This document shows positions 47,901-59,900 of a stretch of 64,000 nucleotides of DNA, piece by piece. Position numbers and translations under genes: made by a program. Within the stretch, counting starts at the first letter, position 1. The number at the start of each line of letters is the position of its first letter. This DNA comes from Membranipora membranacea (Eukaryota; Bryozoa; Gymnolaemata; Cheilostomatida; Membraniporidae), in the NCBI GenBank assembly GCA_914767715.1, contig OU612067.1:29050162-29114161 (forward strand), written 5' to 3'. A model generated the notes under the pieces. That model had not been told where the DNA came from. It made no database searches and saw only the letters and a list, made by a program, of their open reading frames with translations.

Positions 47901-50900
47901 CGAATCCGCCCCATTTTCCCAATGTCATTTTCCCACCAAGCCATTTTCCCACCTCCCGTTATCCCACTCTGCTGTTTTCCCACCTGGACATTTTCCCACC
48001 GAGCCATTATCCCACCTGGTTGATTTCCCACAGTGCCATTTTCCCACCTGGATGTTTTCCCACCAATCTAGTTTCCCACCTGGGCGTTTTCCCACCAATC
48101 CATTTTTCCACCTAGATATTTTCTCAACAAGCCATTTTCCCACTAGACCGTTTTCTCACCAAACAATTTTCCCAACAGGACAATTTCCCACCAAACAATT
48201 TTACCAATTTACCACAGTACTGTTTACCCACCACAAAGATTTTTCACCGCACAATTTTCCTTTTTTCATGCTAAGTTGTCACATTGCACAAATACGTTAT
48301 CAATGTTTACATCCAGCCAACGCAGGAGAAAGTAGCTTTGGAAATGGAGATGTGACTTTATCAGTAGCAGGTTGCTTTTGATATGAGTTTTTTATTGCAC
48401 AAGTTAGTCCAAGTGGTTGATTTCATCAACATTGCCTCCTTGTTATAAACTACTTTTTGCGACAAAACAAATCAATGGTGCCTATGCCAATTCTCAAAAG
48501 AGCCATTTGAGCCATTTAATCATCGCCCGAGCTGAAGATTATCATATTAACGATTGTTGGCCATATCAATCTACAAAATTAAGCTTTCATCATATGTTAT
48601 CCGCCACATGGCTTTTGGTAAAGATTGTTTTACTGGTCTACATGCTCAATCAACCACTGAACAATGTAAAAAAAATTCTCTCTATGTATATTCACACACA
48701 TGATCCTTTCCGAGATGAAAATGAATATTATTCAATTTACAACAATTATTTGCTTTGATCAGGGACCCTTCCTGCTTTTACCATAGCAACAGTTTGAAAC
48801 ATTAGAATTGTTTCCACTTGTAAAAAGAAGGGACAACTTACTACCTGCTATACTAAATGCAATCGGTGATCACCAATCAGGGTGAAAAATTTAACATATT
48901 TGATTGCATTGAAGAATCTATGCTGAAAAATAAGGGTGGCCATTTGAAGCAGACAAGGCATAGTTGATACTTGGTTAATTATACTTGTAAACCAAAGACT
49001 GAACTTTTGTAAGCATATCTATATGGCATGACAACATGCTGTAACGCATACTATTTATTTGTTTCATGTTGAGGCTTTCTACTCAGTGAAATTTCTATTG
49101 AACACGAAAATATAATATAAAAATACGACTAACAAAGTTATGGATTGAGTAAAAACTTGAAAATGTATATCAAACAATCAACCTGTGCCCCTTCTTTGCA
49201 AGTTCAAAGGGATCTAAGGCAAGTATAAATACCAGAAATGTGATAATATTCAAAACACTTTAAAGACAATGTTTAGCCTTTCGTGTTAACCCTCACCCAA
49301 GGACTTTGAGAGGTTTTAGTATTGTATATGGAAGCAGTCTGAAAACCAAATCCGTGACAATGCTATTGTCGTTCAACTTGAGTTATTTTCTCTTTTATTT
49401 TGTTTAGGTTGATAAACTTGAGAAATACAAAGCTTAAAAATTAGGTAATTGAAAGAATTCCATTTGCAAAATCTTGTGATTATAGCACTGCTTTTTGCCT
49501 CCAGCTATTAAAAAATAGTAAAAGGAAACCCCATCTTCAAACAGGGGACAAATTCTCCTGAAACAAAAGACCTGAATTACCATTTTATAGTTTTTTTCTC
49601 TAAATGCATTTACCACTAAAATATTCAACCATAAAATATTACAGAGGAAATTATTGACATGTGGTATAATTGACAGTGCCCTTAGGCTAGGAATCATATT
49701 TACACCAGTGAGTTATATTTGTTGAAATTGTGAACTTCGACCAATATCGAAATAGGACTTCCCCTATCAATAAATATCTATTGAATTTATAGAAATTATG
49801 CTGGCTCCTCTATCGTATTAGGAGATCATCAGGCAATCACTGTAACTGAACGTCATGCTGCAGTTAGAAAATTTGTGAGTGATGTCAAACCATCCAGTTT
49901 TGGTATGGAAACTAACTCATAACAAATTAGAAGCGTCCCTAACTTGCCATGACATACTTAAGGTGAAACATTTTAGAGGGATAATTAATGCATGTTATCT
50001 TCTTTTTGTACGAGAAAAAACAATGCTGTGATCTAACAAGAATTGGCAAAAGAAAAAAACATATTTGAGATCAAATTCTTGTTAAAAATACAAATCCGCA
50101 TATCAGGTCATGCGCCCTAGAATTTGATCATATCATATGCTTGTGTGAAGGGGATTGGAATTGACGACCGCTTGAATGAACGCCGACGGGACTGAAATTA
50201 GCTGGAATGAACGTAGACTGGTATGAAAGTCGAAAATCCTGGAATGAAGGTAGAAAGTGATGGATTGAACGTCGACTACATTAGTATATAGAATCAACAC
50301 AAGAGCGACTCCCCAAAATAATTGTGTAAATTAATGATGATCATTTACAAAGGCACTCGCATCTGTTTATGATGATGCTTACTATATTTCTGATGGCTAG
50401 ATGGAATCAAGCAGGAATTTAGTGCAAAAACTGAAATGGTAATGAAATACTGAAAAAGAAACAGTGACCCTTTGTATATTTCATCAGAAAAACAACGGTC
50501 AAGCATTAAAGAAATCAGGTGTAACTAATGATTCGTAGCAGTTTACACCTTGGTTCACTGCTGTCTGTGAACATTCATTTATTGTAACTTGGTAATTGTG
50601 ACGGTGCACATTGTTTTCCCTGCACGCTGTCCACAGTCGTCATTTATCGAAATAGCTAACTCGTTTCACCAATGTGGTACAGTTATCACATCCATTATGT
50701 CTGTGACAAGAACATAAAGATGTGTTTTTATCTATCACTCATGTACATTGTATGGACACATACCAAAATCATGCTGCAATTCAATAGATGACATCATATC
50801 AACTGCTAGTTTTTTAGCCGACTGTCAAGTCCCTTCGTTGTCATCGATTTTTAATCGAGTTTTTAAAACCCTTTGTCTTAAAGACTTAGTTTGAAGCTGC

Positions 50901-53900
50901 TATTTTGTATCACATTTTATTCTCCATATTTTATTCTATCAGGTGAGTGATTTTCAGCTTTAGAATCCAAAAATTTATGGCCTCTCAAACTTCCAGGGTG
51001 ATCACCTTCAATGGGCATTGGGATTCAGCTGGGTCTTTCATACCAGCAGGCAACACCGCTACCATTGCACCACTAGGTCCAGCTCTGTGGCTTGTAGACA
51101 TTATAGCTCAGCGATAGCAGCGTTGCCCGCATGGCCATTTGGACCTGGGTTCGAGACCCTCTATTCCCTGAGCATTTTGATCATCATCCTATCTATTAGT
51201 ATATCATAATAAGTATGACACATTGTGACGTCCCACACGGTGTGCCAGCTGATTCTCAATGCCAATAGACTGCCGTCACTTTGGAAGTTTGAGAGGCCAT
51301 AACTTCCTCAATATTTGGATTCTAAAGCTGGAAATCGCTCACATGATAGCATAGAATATGTCTTTAAAGTGTACATAACAGACTCTACACCCCTACTCAC
51401 TTTAGGAAGCTACCACAAAGGTAGAATAGAGCTACAGCGGGAAGGTGGGAAACTTCCCACCCTCCCCACCGAACTTAGCTTGTCAAAACCGGCTACCGTT
51501 ACCGGTAGGTACTAAACATAATAAGTAAATATAAATAGTACCAAATGAGCAGCACATGTGGTTTGGCATGGCAATATTGAATTACCGTAGCATAATCAAA
51601 AATTATAAATTTAAACCAAAACCTTGATTGTTCATAAGATGTATGCCGGTTTTTTATAACATAATTTTTTCGGGAGTTGCTTTCCTGCTGACTCTTTATA
51701 CCAACTAATGCAGTCGACGTTCAATCCAGCATTTTTTAAGTTCATTCCAGGATTTTCGACTTTCATACCAGACTACGTTCATAATTCCAGTTAGTTCAAT
51801 CCTGTCGACGCTTGTTCCAACCGATGTTAATTCAAAGATTTGGTGTGCATCTTCTGTTTCCAAACAAGCGCCCCCATAAATCTGACAACAGTTCCTTAGG
51901 TGAACACAACTATGCATTATTAAGGAATCGTACAAGAGCAAAGTTGTGATAAATCATGAGAAGACTGTTCAAGTCGTTTTCATAACCTCTAACAGCATTT
52001 TTAACACCAAATGTCATAGACTTTGGGATTCTAGAATAAAAAAAGAACAACAAAACGTTTATGACGAGACTCTAACACACACATTCACACACATTTTTTT
52101 TGCCTGAAGAAGAGCAGAAGGAAAAGAAAGAAAAATGTAAAGATGCTACATGTTCATTTGAAAAAAATAATAGTGGGAAAATGGCAAGTGAGAAAACGTC
52201 CGGGTGGAATAATGGATTGGTGGGAAATTGTCCAGGTGGAAAAATGGATTGGTGAGAAAACGTCCAGGTGGGAAAATAGCTTGGTGAGAAAATGTCATGG
52301 TGGGAAAACAGATTGGTGGGAAAACATCCCGGTGAGAAAATGGATCAGTGGGAAATTGTCCTGGTGGGAAAACGGATATGTGGGAAAATTTTCTGGTGGG
52401 AAAATGGCTCGGTGGAAATATGGCTTGGTGGGAAACTGGCTTAATGGGATAAAGGGAGGTGGGAAAATGGCTCGGTGGGAAAATGACATTGGGAAAATGT
52501 CCGGATACCAACACAACAGTCATAATCTCATTTTATTTATTAATTTAAGTCTAGTTGTGTCAGAAGAAATATCACACCATACACACCCCTGACCTAAAAC
52601 TCTGATGTGTGCAGGCAATTAAGAAATAGTGGAAGTTTGGTACATTTTAAACCACAAAGCACAGTAAAAAGGAGCTGGAAAGGGGGTTATCTAAAAAACC
52701 GCACATAAAACGATAGAAATAATCTTTTAGTCAGAATCTGCACTATTGAAACCCCTAATGAACATAGTTTGGGAAATAATTTTGGTATTTGGATGGTCAT
52801 TCATATCAATTTCTACCTGTTTTGTGGACAAATTTCACGAAATGTTTCAAGAATTCTGTCACTAAAATTGAGATTTATTTGCTTTCCAGCCCAGTATGAT
52901 TTGGAAGCCCTGTCGCAAAAGGTTTTCCTTGGTGCATATTCTGAAGTGAAAATCATAGTTAATCTATTTTATGCGCTTGGAAAGATTCACCTCTTTTTAG
53001 CTCCTTTTTCCTATGTTTCGTGAATTTAAAAGTACCAAACTGGGGAGAGGACAACCCCGAATTAAGACCTAAATTGATGATCAGAAAACTGTCTTAACAA
53101 ATATACATACATATATAGAGATATATGTTGAGATGGGCGGTTACATACAGAAACAAGAGGATGATAATTTTACCTGTTGTCATGTGTGTTTCATTGCCAA
53201 CAAAACTTTGTTGCATGTGCTGGTTGCTATCATCGTCAAGGGTGTGACTCTGCATTAGTGTTTGAAGACCCATCTGAACTACAATTGATAAGAAATTTGA
53301 GAACGTCTATAAGAGAAGCTAGAAGTGACTAAACATATGTGCTTATGTTGAAATTTTAAAGTTGGTACGTTATGATTAGAGATATTATGATGTGTTTCAA
53401 ATTGAGTGTTATAAAATGCAAAGTTTTTTACACCAAAAGAACCCATTTATTTATACCAATGCGACGAGCCTCAGTTCCTTTAGTAATGTAATGTTTTGTT
53501 AAACTTTACCAACTTTAACTCAGCTTTTTAGGCTGTATTTTGTAGTTGTTTTATTACCGTTCATGTGTTATGAAGTACCACAGCGCCAAATTGTGATTTA
53601 CTAATTTTGCCTTATTATGGGTTATACTGGTTTCTATAATCTTGCTTGCAGTATTTCTCGCATCATATTTAAATCCTATGGGATGGGGGTCAACCAGGGA
53701 ATGGGTGCCCCCAACTGTCTTGTTTATCATGGAGGTAAGAAAAATGACCTTTGCATTGCCACAGCAATATGGGGGAAATCAAATCTTAGCAATTGCATTA
53801 GCTCAAATTTCCGTTGGAAAGCATAACACCCACAATATTTACCGACTGTCAATCTTCTGGCATTTGATGGCATTATATCAGGAACTGGGGATGTGGTTTC

Positions 53901-56900
53901 CTCACCGTCTTCCTTCATGTGGTAATCAAGTCCCTCCACTTCTGTACTTAGGCCAATTTCACCTGATCAGAAGCCGAATAAACTAGATACAAATCTTTGA
54001 ATGGTCACTGATATTCATATTCACTGTATCTTATAGTTTCAAACTTGTTTCAATTTTCTCAATTCAGACTTTGCTTGTAGTCATCTATTAGTGATTTTGA
54101 TAATATATTATACTAAGCGATTGAACTCTTTTTCCCATATCTGATGACAAACTACAATATATCTCACCTTTTCGTTTGATCATCGTCATCTTTGGTGATG
54201 GAGGTTTCCTAGGAGGAATCATCTCATGTAGATCCACTATATTACTTTTAACTGGTATCTGCATAAAGCGAGAACTGTTCTCACTTTCTGATTGAGACTC
54301 TGATCCTTGATAAACCTGTCTCTGTTTTACTGAAAGAAATTGAACTCCAACTGAAGGGTAGCTCAAATAATATACAATAAGGTCATGTACTTCTTACTTT
54401 CATCTCTCATATATCCAGCCAAACCATTGTCTTATACCCCAGCTGCGGTGAAGGAAGCGATATCAATCAATATATTAATGTTATATCTGTTTTCTTGGAA
54501 ATCATCAATTAACTCTCGTAAAAAATATGTTCCTGGATAGGGTTGGGTACAGGGTTAGATTGTGGGCGTCTCTTTCATTGAACCTTGCTCGGAAGAAGCA
54601 TGTGTTATAAACAGTGATATTCCTTAGACATTTTGAAAAAGAGGAGAACTTCTTGGTTAATAACAGTACTGTTAACTTACATTGGATGGGTTTAGCTTGC
54701 TTTTGTTTAGTAACCTTAACCTTTTTTTTAACAAGAACATAGGGTTGCTGCATACTTCTATCTGAATCTTCAGTTTGAATCAGGGAACCACCTTGCACCT
54801 CATCTGGAATTAATTATTTAGTTAGTTTAGTGCACATGAGAAGCGTAAAGAAACTTCAGTAAAACATGTAAATATGCCATACATACCCCTATCAATATTT
54901 TTTGATTCAACACCGAAATGCCAAGTAAACCGTAAAGTGTGTTTAAAGGAACTTCTCATGAATTTATTTTTTTTGTAGGTTCTTAGTCTTTACCTTTTTG
55001 CTTCACAAAGGTTTCCTCTTTTACTGATTGATCCAACGAAGAAGGCTCAATCATGCATACGGTATCTGCAGCTGATCAAATATGATAAGATAATGTGTTA
55101 AAGACCACCAAAAGACCAATGCATGCTATAGTCAGTCAGGCAGTTATTTTTGATAAAGTTATATAACATTTGCATGGTGAAAAATTCATTCTCTTCTAGG
55201 TATGAATAATTGATGGTGGAAAAAGTGCCTCCCATAATGGAAGGTAACTCTCAATTTCTGCATTATGATGTCAGAGTCTCCAGGAAGTGCATGTTACTTG
55301 TATTACACTTCTTGGAGACTGTGACATCCGTAGTATGGGAGGCACTTTTTCCACCATCAATAATTCATCCCAAGTAGAGCATTGGTTTTAGCATAAGTAA
55401 CCGCATGACTATACGATGCTTACTATAAAACTAGAAAGAGTATCAAACGGTATCAAAGGTATATAAAAAGTTAAAAAGCAATGGGACACCAAAGGAACCA
55501 GACTGAGTACATGTCTCCACTCCCATAAGGTACCTGTTGTACAGGTTCACACCATGTCACAGCAGGGACCTCTCACCTCGCTTGTTTTTGGCATTTTTTG
55601 TTCGTAAATTGTTTAATTTAGTATTATACTCATTGGTCTGTGGGTAGTATATAAGGGAGAAAAATACATCCACTGCTCAAATCAAAGTAATCTCATAGCA
55701 ATGAGCAAAAAAACTAAATTGACACACACACACACACACACACAGACATTATCGAAGGATGGAAACTACTTTTTTCTCATGTCAATTACAGTGCTGTTCA
55801 CTTAATTCAAACATCTGGGGACAACATAAATTTGTTCTAATTAAGCAAAGTTTGAATTAAGTGACATTAGAATGCATTGAGATCTGGTTGAAGGGACAAA
55901 TTTTCCTTGTCTGAATTAACAGGAATTTTGAATTATAAAGTTTGAATTAACCAGCTTACACTGTACTTTTTGCATGCAATTTAACTATACCTGATAATTT
56001 TGGCTTCTTTCGTTTTTTCTTCACTCTTCGCCTGACTAAAAGCACTTCGCCACCGTTTTTCAATAGAAACATTCTTTCTAATAAATTTAGAAAATATTTC
56101 TTATGTATGCTAATATGGATCTTTATGAGTAAAGCTTCAAGAGGAAATATTAGGGAGTTCACATTACGGTGGTAGGAGGCTGCTCAAGTGGTTAGAGCAA
56201 AGAAGTTTAAAACTCCTTTGTGAAGTCTATTTTCCGCAATATTTGATAGTGCTGGGTAAAAATTGCACTGCTTTTGACTGACTACTGGGCATGTTGAGAC
56301 CCCCTTTGGTGTTTAGACCAGACTGCAAACTGCTAGCGACTCTGCACAGAAAAAGTTGCCTCAACCTCATGGCCTGTTTGATCAAACCCTCGACGTAGTA
56401 AACCAACCTTGTGGTTGTTGTATGTTGTCTGCATCATTTCTCTGTCCTGTTTGGTACCCTGTAAGTTGATAGTTTGTTTCTAAACTTTTCTTCAGGGACC
56501 GGTCTACTAAAGAAATAAAGTTACATGACGTTACCAACTGACTTTAGAGTACATTTGTGGCTTGACCAAACACAAGATGTACTCGGTTGAGACAAATGTG
56601 GAAAAGACTCACTTGAATGATCAAAGCTTGATAAATCAACTTTCCTATCATCCATGCTGTGTCCAGTCGGATCATTGGCTTCTGGTTCCACTGAATGATA
56701 GTAGAGAAGCAATGCAATCATCAACTATATATGAAGTATTGGATACCTTAGTACTGTTAGGGAAGTACTTGATCGAAAGAAAGGTAGGGATGGGATTGGA
56801 AAGGTACTTGGAAGAGGCTTATTGCAGTTCAGGGGTGCAATTGCAGGTGTGCTGCAACTTCCTCCTGTTTGATCTGGCCAGTTAAGGTTATATTTACAGT

Positions 56901-59900
56901 AAACAGACATTTCCACAGAGTCGAATCTGAGAATGGTAACCCGAGTATTTCGAGTTATTCGAGTATATTGTTATATGGCAACATATTAGTGGATGCAGCT
57001 AATCGAAAAAGACAGTTGTTGGTAAAACACGATATGGGCTTGAATCAATTAGAATTCAATGCAGTTGTCTATTCCTTTACCTTTTTGTCCGAGGTTGTTT
57101 TCTTCCTTTACTGGCTGATCAGTCGGGGAATCCACAACAATATCCACAGGTTCTGCAATAGATTCAGTATAGTTACTTTTATTGGTAAATTGTTTGAAAT
57201 ATTTAGCAAATAACATTCCCTTTCTGCGCCACATGCGTCCCTGACTTACCTCTCCTTTCAAATCGTTCGACCAATGTTGAATAAATCAAACTTTATTTAT
57301 AAGCAAGAAATATTACTTTATTATCTAACATATAATTGTATTTATTTCGGCCCTACCAAAAACCTTTGGCTTCTTTGTTCTTTTCTTCACTGTTCTTTTG
57401 AGGAAAATGACCTCGCCAACATTCACAGATAGAGATGTTCTATCTAATAAACAAATAATACCAGCATTAAACAAGCATGAGTATTTGTATTTAAACCACG
57501 TGAGACAAATTTTCCACATTTGAGCGTTAATATTGAGTGAGTGGCTTAGGGAACACCTATATTGCTAAATTGATAACCCCGCTGCAACTCATTGATGACG
57601 GAATGATTTCAGGGCCCCATTTGTGCTCAAAATCACATGCCGTCTGTAAACTAAATAAATCCTCGATCTGCCAGATGTTGCATGATATGATATTGTGAAT
57701 AGATACTACTAATATGTAACCAACCACTCTGTTGTAGCATGTTGTCCGCCTTGCTGACCTGCCCGATTTTACTGTCTGTTAGGTTATAGCTGGTTACCAC
57801 ACCTGTGTTTTTCTGGAAATACTGACCTAAAGGAGAACATTAAACACTTAAAAACATGCTGAATCTTGACACATTAATCTGGTTACGTTATTTTCAATCC
57901 CAGCAAATCACCAAAACATAGTTCATTGACTAAGAAGTTCATTCATGAAACAGAATCTTTATCAAGATTTTCAAAAATTGGTTTTATATCTATTTGAAAA
58001 AACTCAAACCTACTGAAAAGTTGAAACCTTTTTACTCAAACTCGGAATAAACAAACTCTGTAAAAAGGTAGCTCTATTTTGCTTAAAAGATCAGAAATAT
58101 ACTCACCAGAAGTATTGTAGCTTGATGAATAAGCTGTGTAGTCATCAAAGTTTTGACCGGCCTGATTGCTGGTTACTGGTTCAACTGAAAAGTTGTAGAG
58201 GAAAATTTTTATAAGGTGTTATCCCATCACAAAGCATCTAAACCAACAATGCTATCTGATTTGCCACATTTTCCTTATACAGCCATCAACCTAGGCCTAT
58301 CTCAACATATTCTAGAACCAGCCAAATAATTTTTTGGTTATATTATAATCATAAAATTCAGCTGAAAATCAAATTCAACCGATCTACCGAAATTCCTGAT
58401 ATTGAAATTTTGTCATAGAAAAATGTGACAAAAGCTCTGTGAGCTATCACTTGCATACCTGCATCATTTTGTGAGTGAAACAGGGGTAAATTTGTCTGAT
58501 CCTTGGTTAAATTTGTGTCTGGAGATGCGCTCTTTGATAATCTTATTGTGGCATAAGATCGCTCATCTAATTCTCTAGCACCACCATCATTCTGTGCTGG
58601 ATAAGCTATCCTGTTGTTCATATGGGTGATGTAGGTGCTCTGTAAACAAAAACTAAACCACCATAAAATGTTGGCAGTTATGTGAAATAGATTAATTTGC
58701 GCAAAAAAAAGATTAAACTACCTTTTTTGTTAGGGTTTGTATCGATGCTTTTCAATAACACTAATACTCCTAATGAGATGAGTTTGATCTCTGATATGTT
58801 TATACTTCTGTCAGGAATAGTATCCTTGATTGATGTTTAGCATCTCTGGTATAAAAAGAAATTGATCCACTATTTTTCGAATTATATATGAAATTATGTT
58901 CATTGCCTGTCTTTGCTCTTGGTCAGGTTTAGATTTCGCAGTCCTCTCCATCTCCAGACTTTTTCTCTGACAATCTGGCTTGGTTGAGGTGTCAGAGGTG
59001 ATTTCTTTGTAGTAGTATACAGTTGATGATTCCTTTTTGAAAGCACAAATCTCTTCATCAGTTACAGTAGGACATTTTTGTTTAGCAGCTTCTTTGGTCG
59101 GCATCTCTAGGTGATTCTTACCCTGGTGCTTGCCTCCATCATTTATACTCAATTTTTCTGGACTTTCCTTCATAATGGAGGTAAAATATTTGACCGTTGA
59201 ACTCGATATTAGTGAAATAAATAATTAGTCCCTTTTGACAGACCCAGAGCAGCAGAATTCTCCAGTCTTTATTTGCCTTCATGATATTCATAGTGTACTT
59301 ATCAGTTCACAGCATTTCATGAATCCAGTATTTCAAAGCTTTAAATTCTTTTGTATATTCTTCCATTGAAATGGAATGAGAGTACGGAAAAATTGTTTTT
59401 GAACATTTATGTCTAAATGAATTCACTTGGCTTGGCTTTTTAACTTTCTGCTTTCAGCAACAAGGATGGTTGATAACTTTCAGTTCTCCTAATCTCAAGT
59501 TCCAAACCTCACACTCTGAATTCCACAATTAGAGTAAATCGCGATTTCTACCCCAAGTGATTATAGTAACCTGACTGAGCTTCATCTGGGATGAGAGTTT
59601 TTCTAGCCTTGACTTTGTGATATTTTCTTGGGCCTCCAACATATTAACTAGAACTGCTCTACCTCCTGCAAAAATTGATGCTGAATGAAAATAAATCTTC
59701 ATGCTAGATGCCTGGAGACAACAAAAACGGTCTCTCCATTCTGGCAGCAGATTCTGCTGACTTAATTATGCACAAGTTACTAGACTCAAATACAAATATT
59801 GATCTTGCAATATATTCTCCATCAAACTGTTTATTAGTGTTAGAGATGGTACAGGGTAATAAAGCATTGAGATGCTTCAAGCTCGGGGACCTTCTGGGTT

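Larger units (their letters stand above)
50158..51838. mobile_element. Nested 1.7 kb inverted-repeat element
   Basis: Terminal inverted repeats of about 125 bp: left 50158-50280, right 51709-51838. Shared text includes GGTATGAAAGTCGAAAATCC and GGATTGAACGTCGACT, plus repeated GAATGAACG-type words, so the ends again look built from a short reiterated motif (TGGAATGAACGtagaC). It lies wholly within the 4.6 kb element. I found no convincing target duplication and no transposase frame. Confidence 0.75.
47894..52517. mobile_element. 4.6 kb foldback-like element with minisatellite inverted ends and 8 bp target duplication
   Basis: Element 47902-52509 starts GAATCCGCCCCATTTTCCCA and ends with the mirrored TGGGAAAATGTCCGGATACC. 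Each end is an array of about 330 bp of degenerate units of ~17-18 bp: CCATTTTCCCACC-type on the left (to about 48240) and GGTGGGAAAATGG-type on the right (from about 52174). AACACAAC stands at 47894-47901 and 52510-52517, an exact 8 bp target duplication. There is no recognisable transposase. The element occupies most of the 5.4 kb intron between exons 53278-53174 and 47802-47194 of the large membrane-protein gene, about 100 bp from the acceptor. Smaller inverted structures are nested within it. Confidence 0.85.
54994..58184 (-). repeat. Tandem duplication of a four-exon cassette in the large membrane-protein gene
   Basis: Copy 1: exons 58184-58107 (78 nt), 57826-57725 (102), 57443-57357 (87) and 57152-57081 (72). 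Copy 2: 56690-56613 (78), 56506-56408 (99), 56077-55991 (87) and 55065-54994 (72). Sizes and order match. Encoded text is alike: VEP...G...DD...SS in the first pair, LT...GQ...ADN...QQ in the second, GEV...R.VKK..KKPK in the third (14 of 29 residues identical by my count) and DQ.VKEE....QK in the fourth (10 of 24). The donor after the second exon is GTTGGT in both copies. All eight exons are symmetric 1-1, so duplication keeps frame. Confidence 0.85.

Noticed and set aside
47888-48381. Open frames rich in FPTSHFPP-type repeats on both strands
   Set aside because: Produced by the minisatellite end of the 4.6 kb element, whose unit is near a multiple of three; no start context or splice support.
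48417-48758. Possible transposase fragment inside the 4.6 kb element
   Set aside because: 113 codons without recognisable catalytic motif; composition like the surrounding non-coding DNA.
52143-52592. Open frame of 149 codons with GKMARWE-type repeats
   Set aside because: The opposite minisatellite end of the same element; same reason.
53617-53986. Overlapping plus-strand open frames
   Set aside because: Antisense to the minus-strand exon 53941-53843, which joins its neighbours in phase.
56175-56240. tRNA-like A-box (TGCTCAAGTGGTTAGAGC)
   Set aside because: No B-box at the expected distance; too weak to call a SINE.
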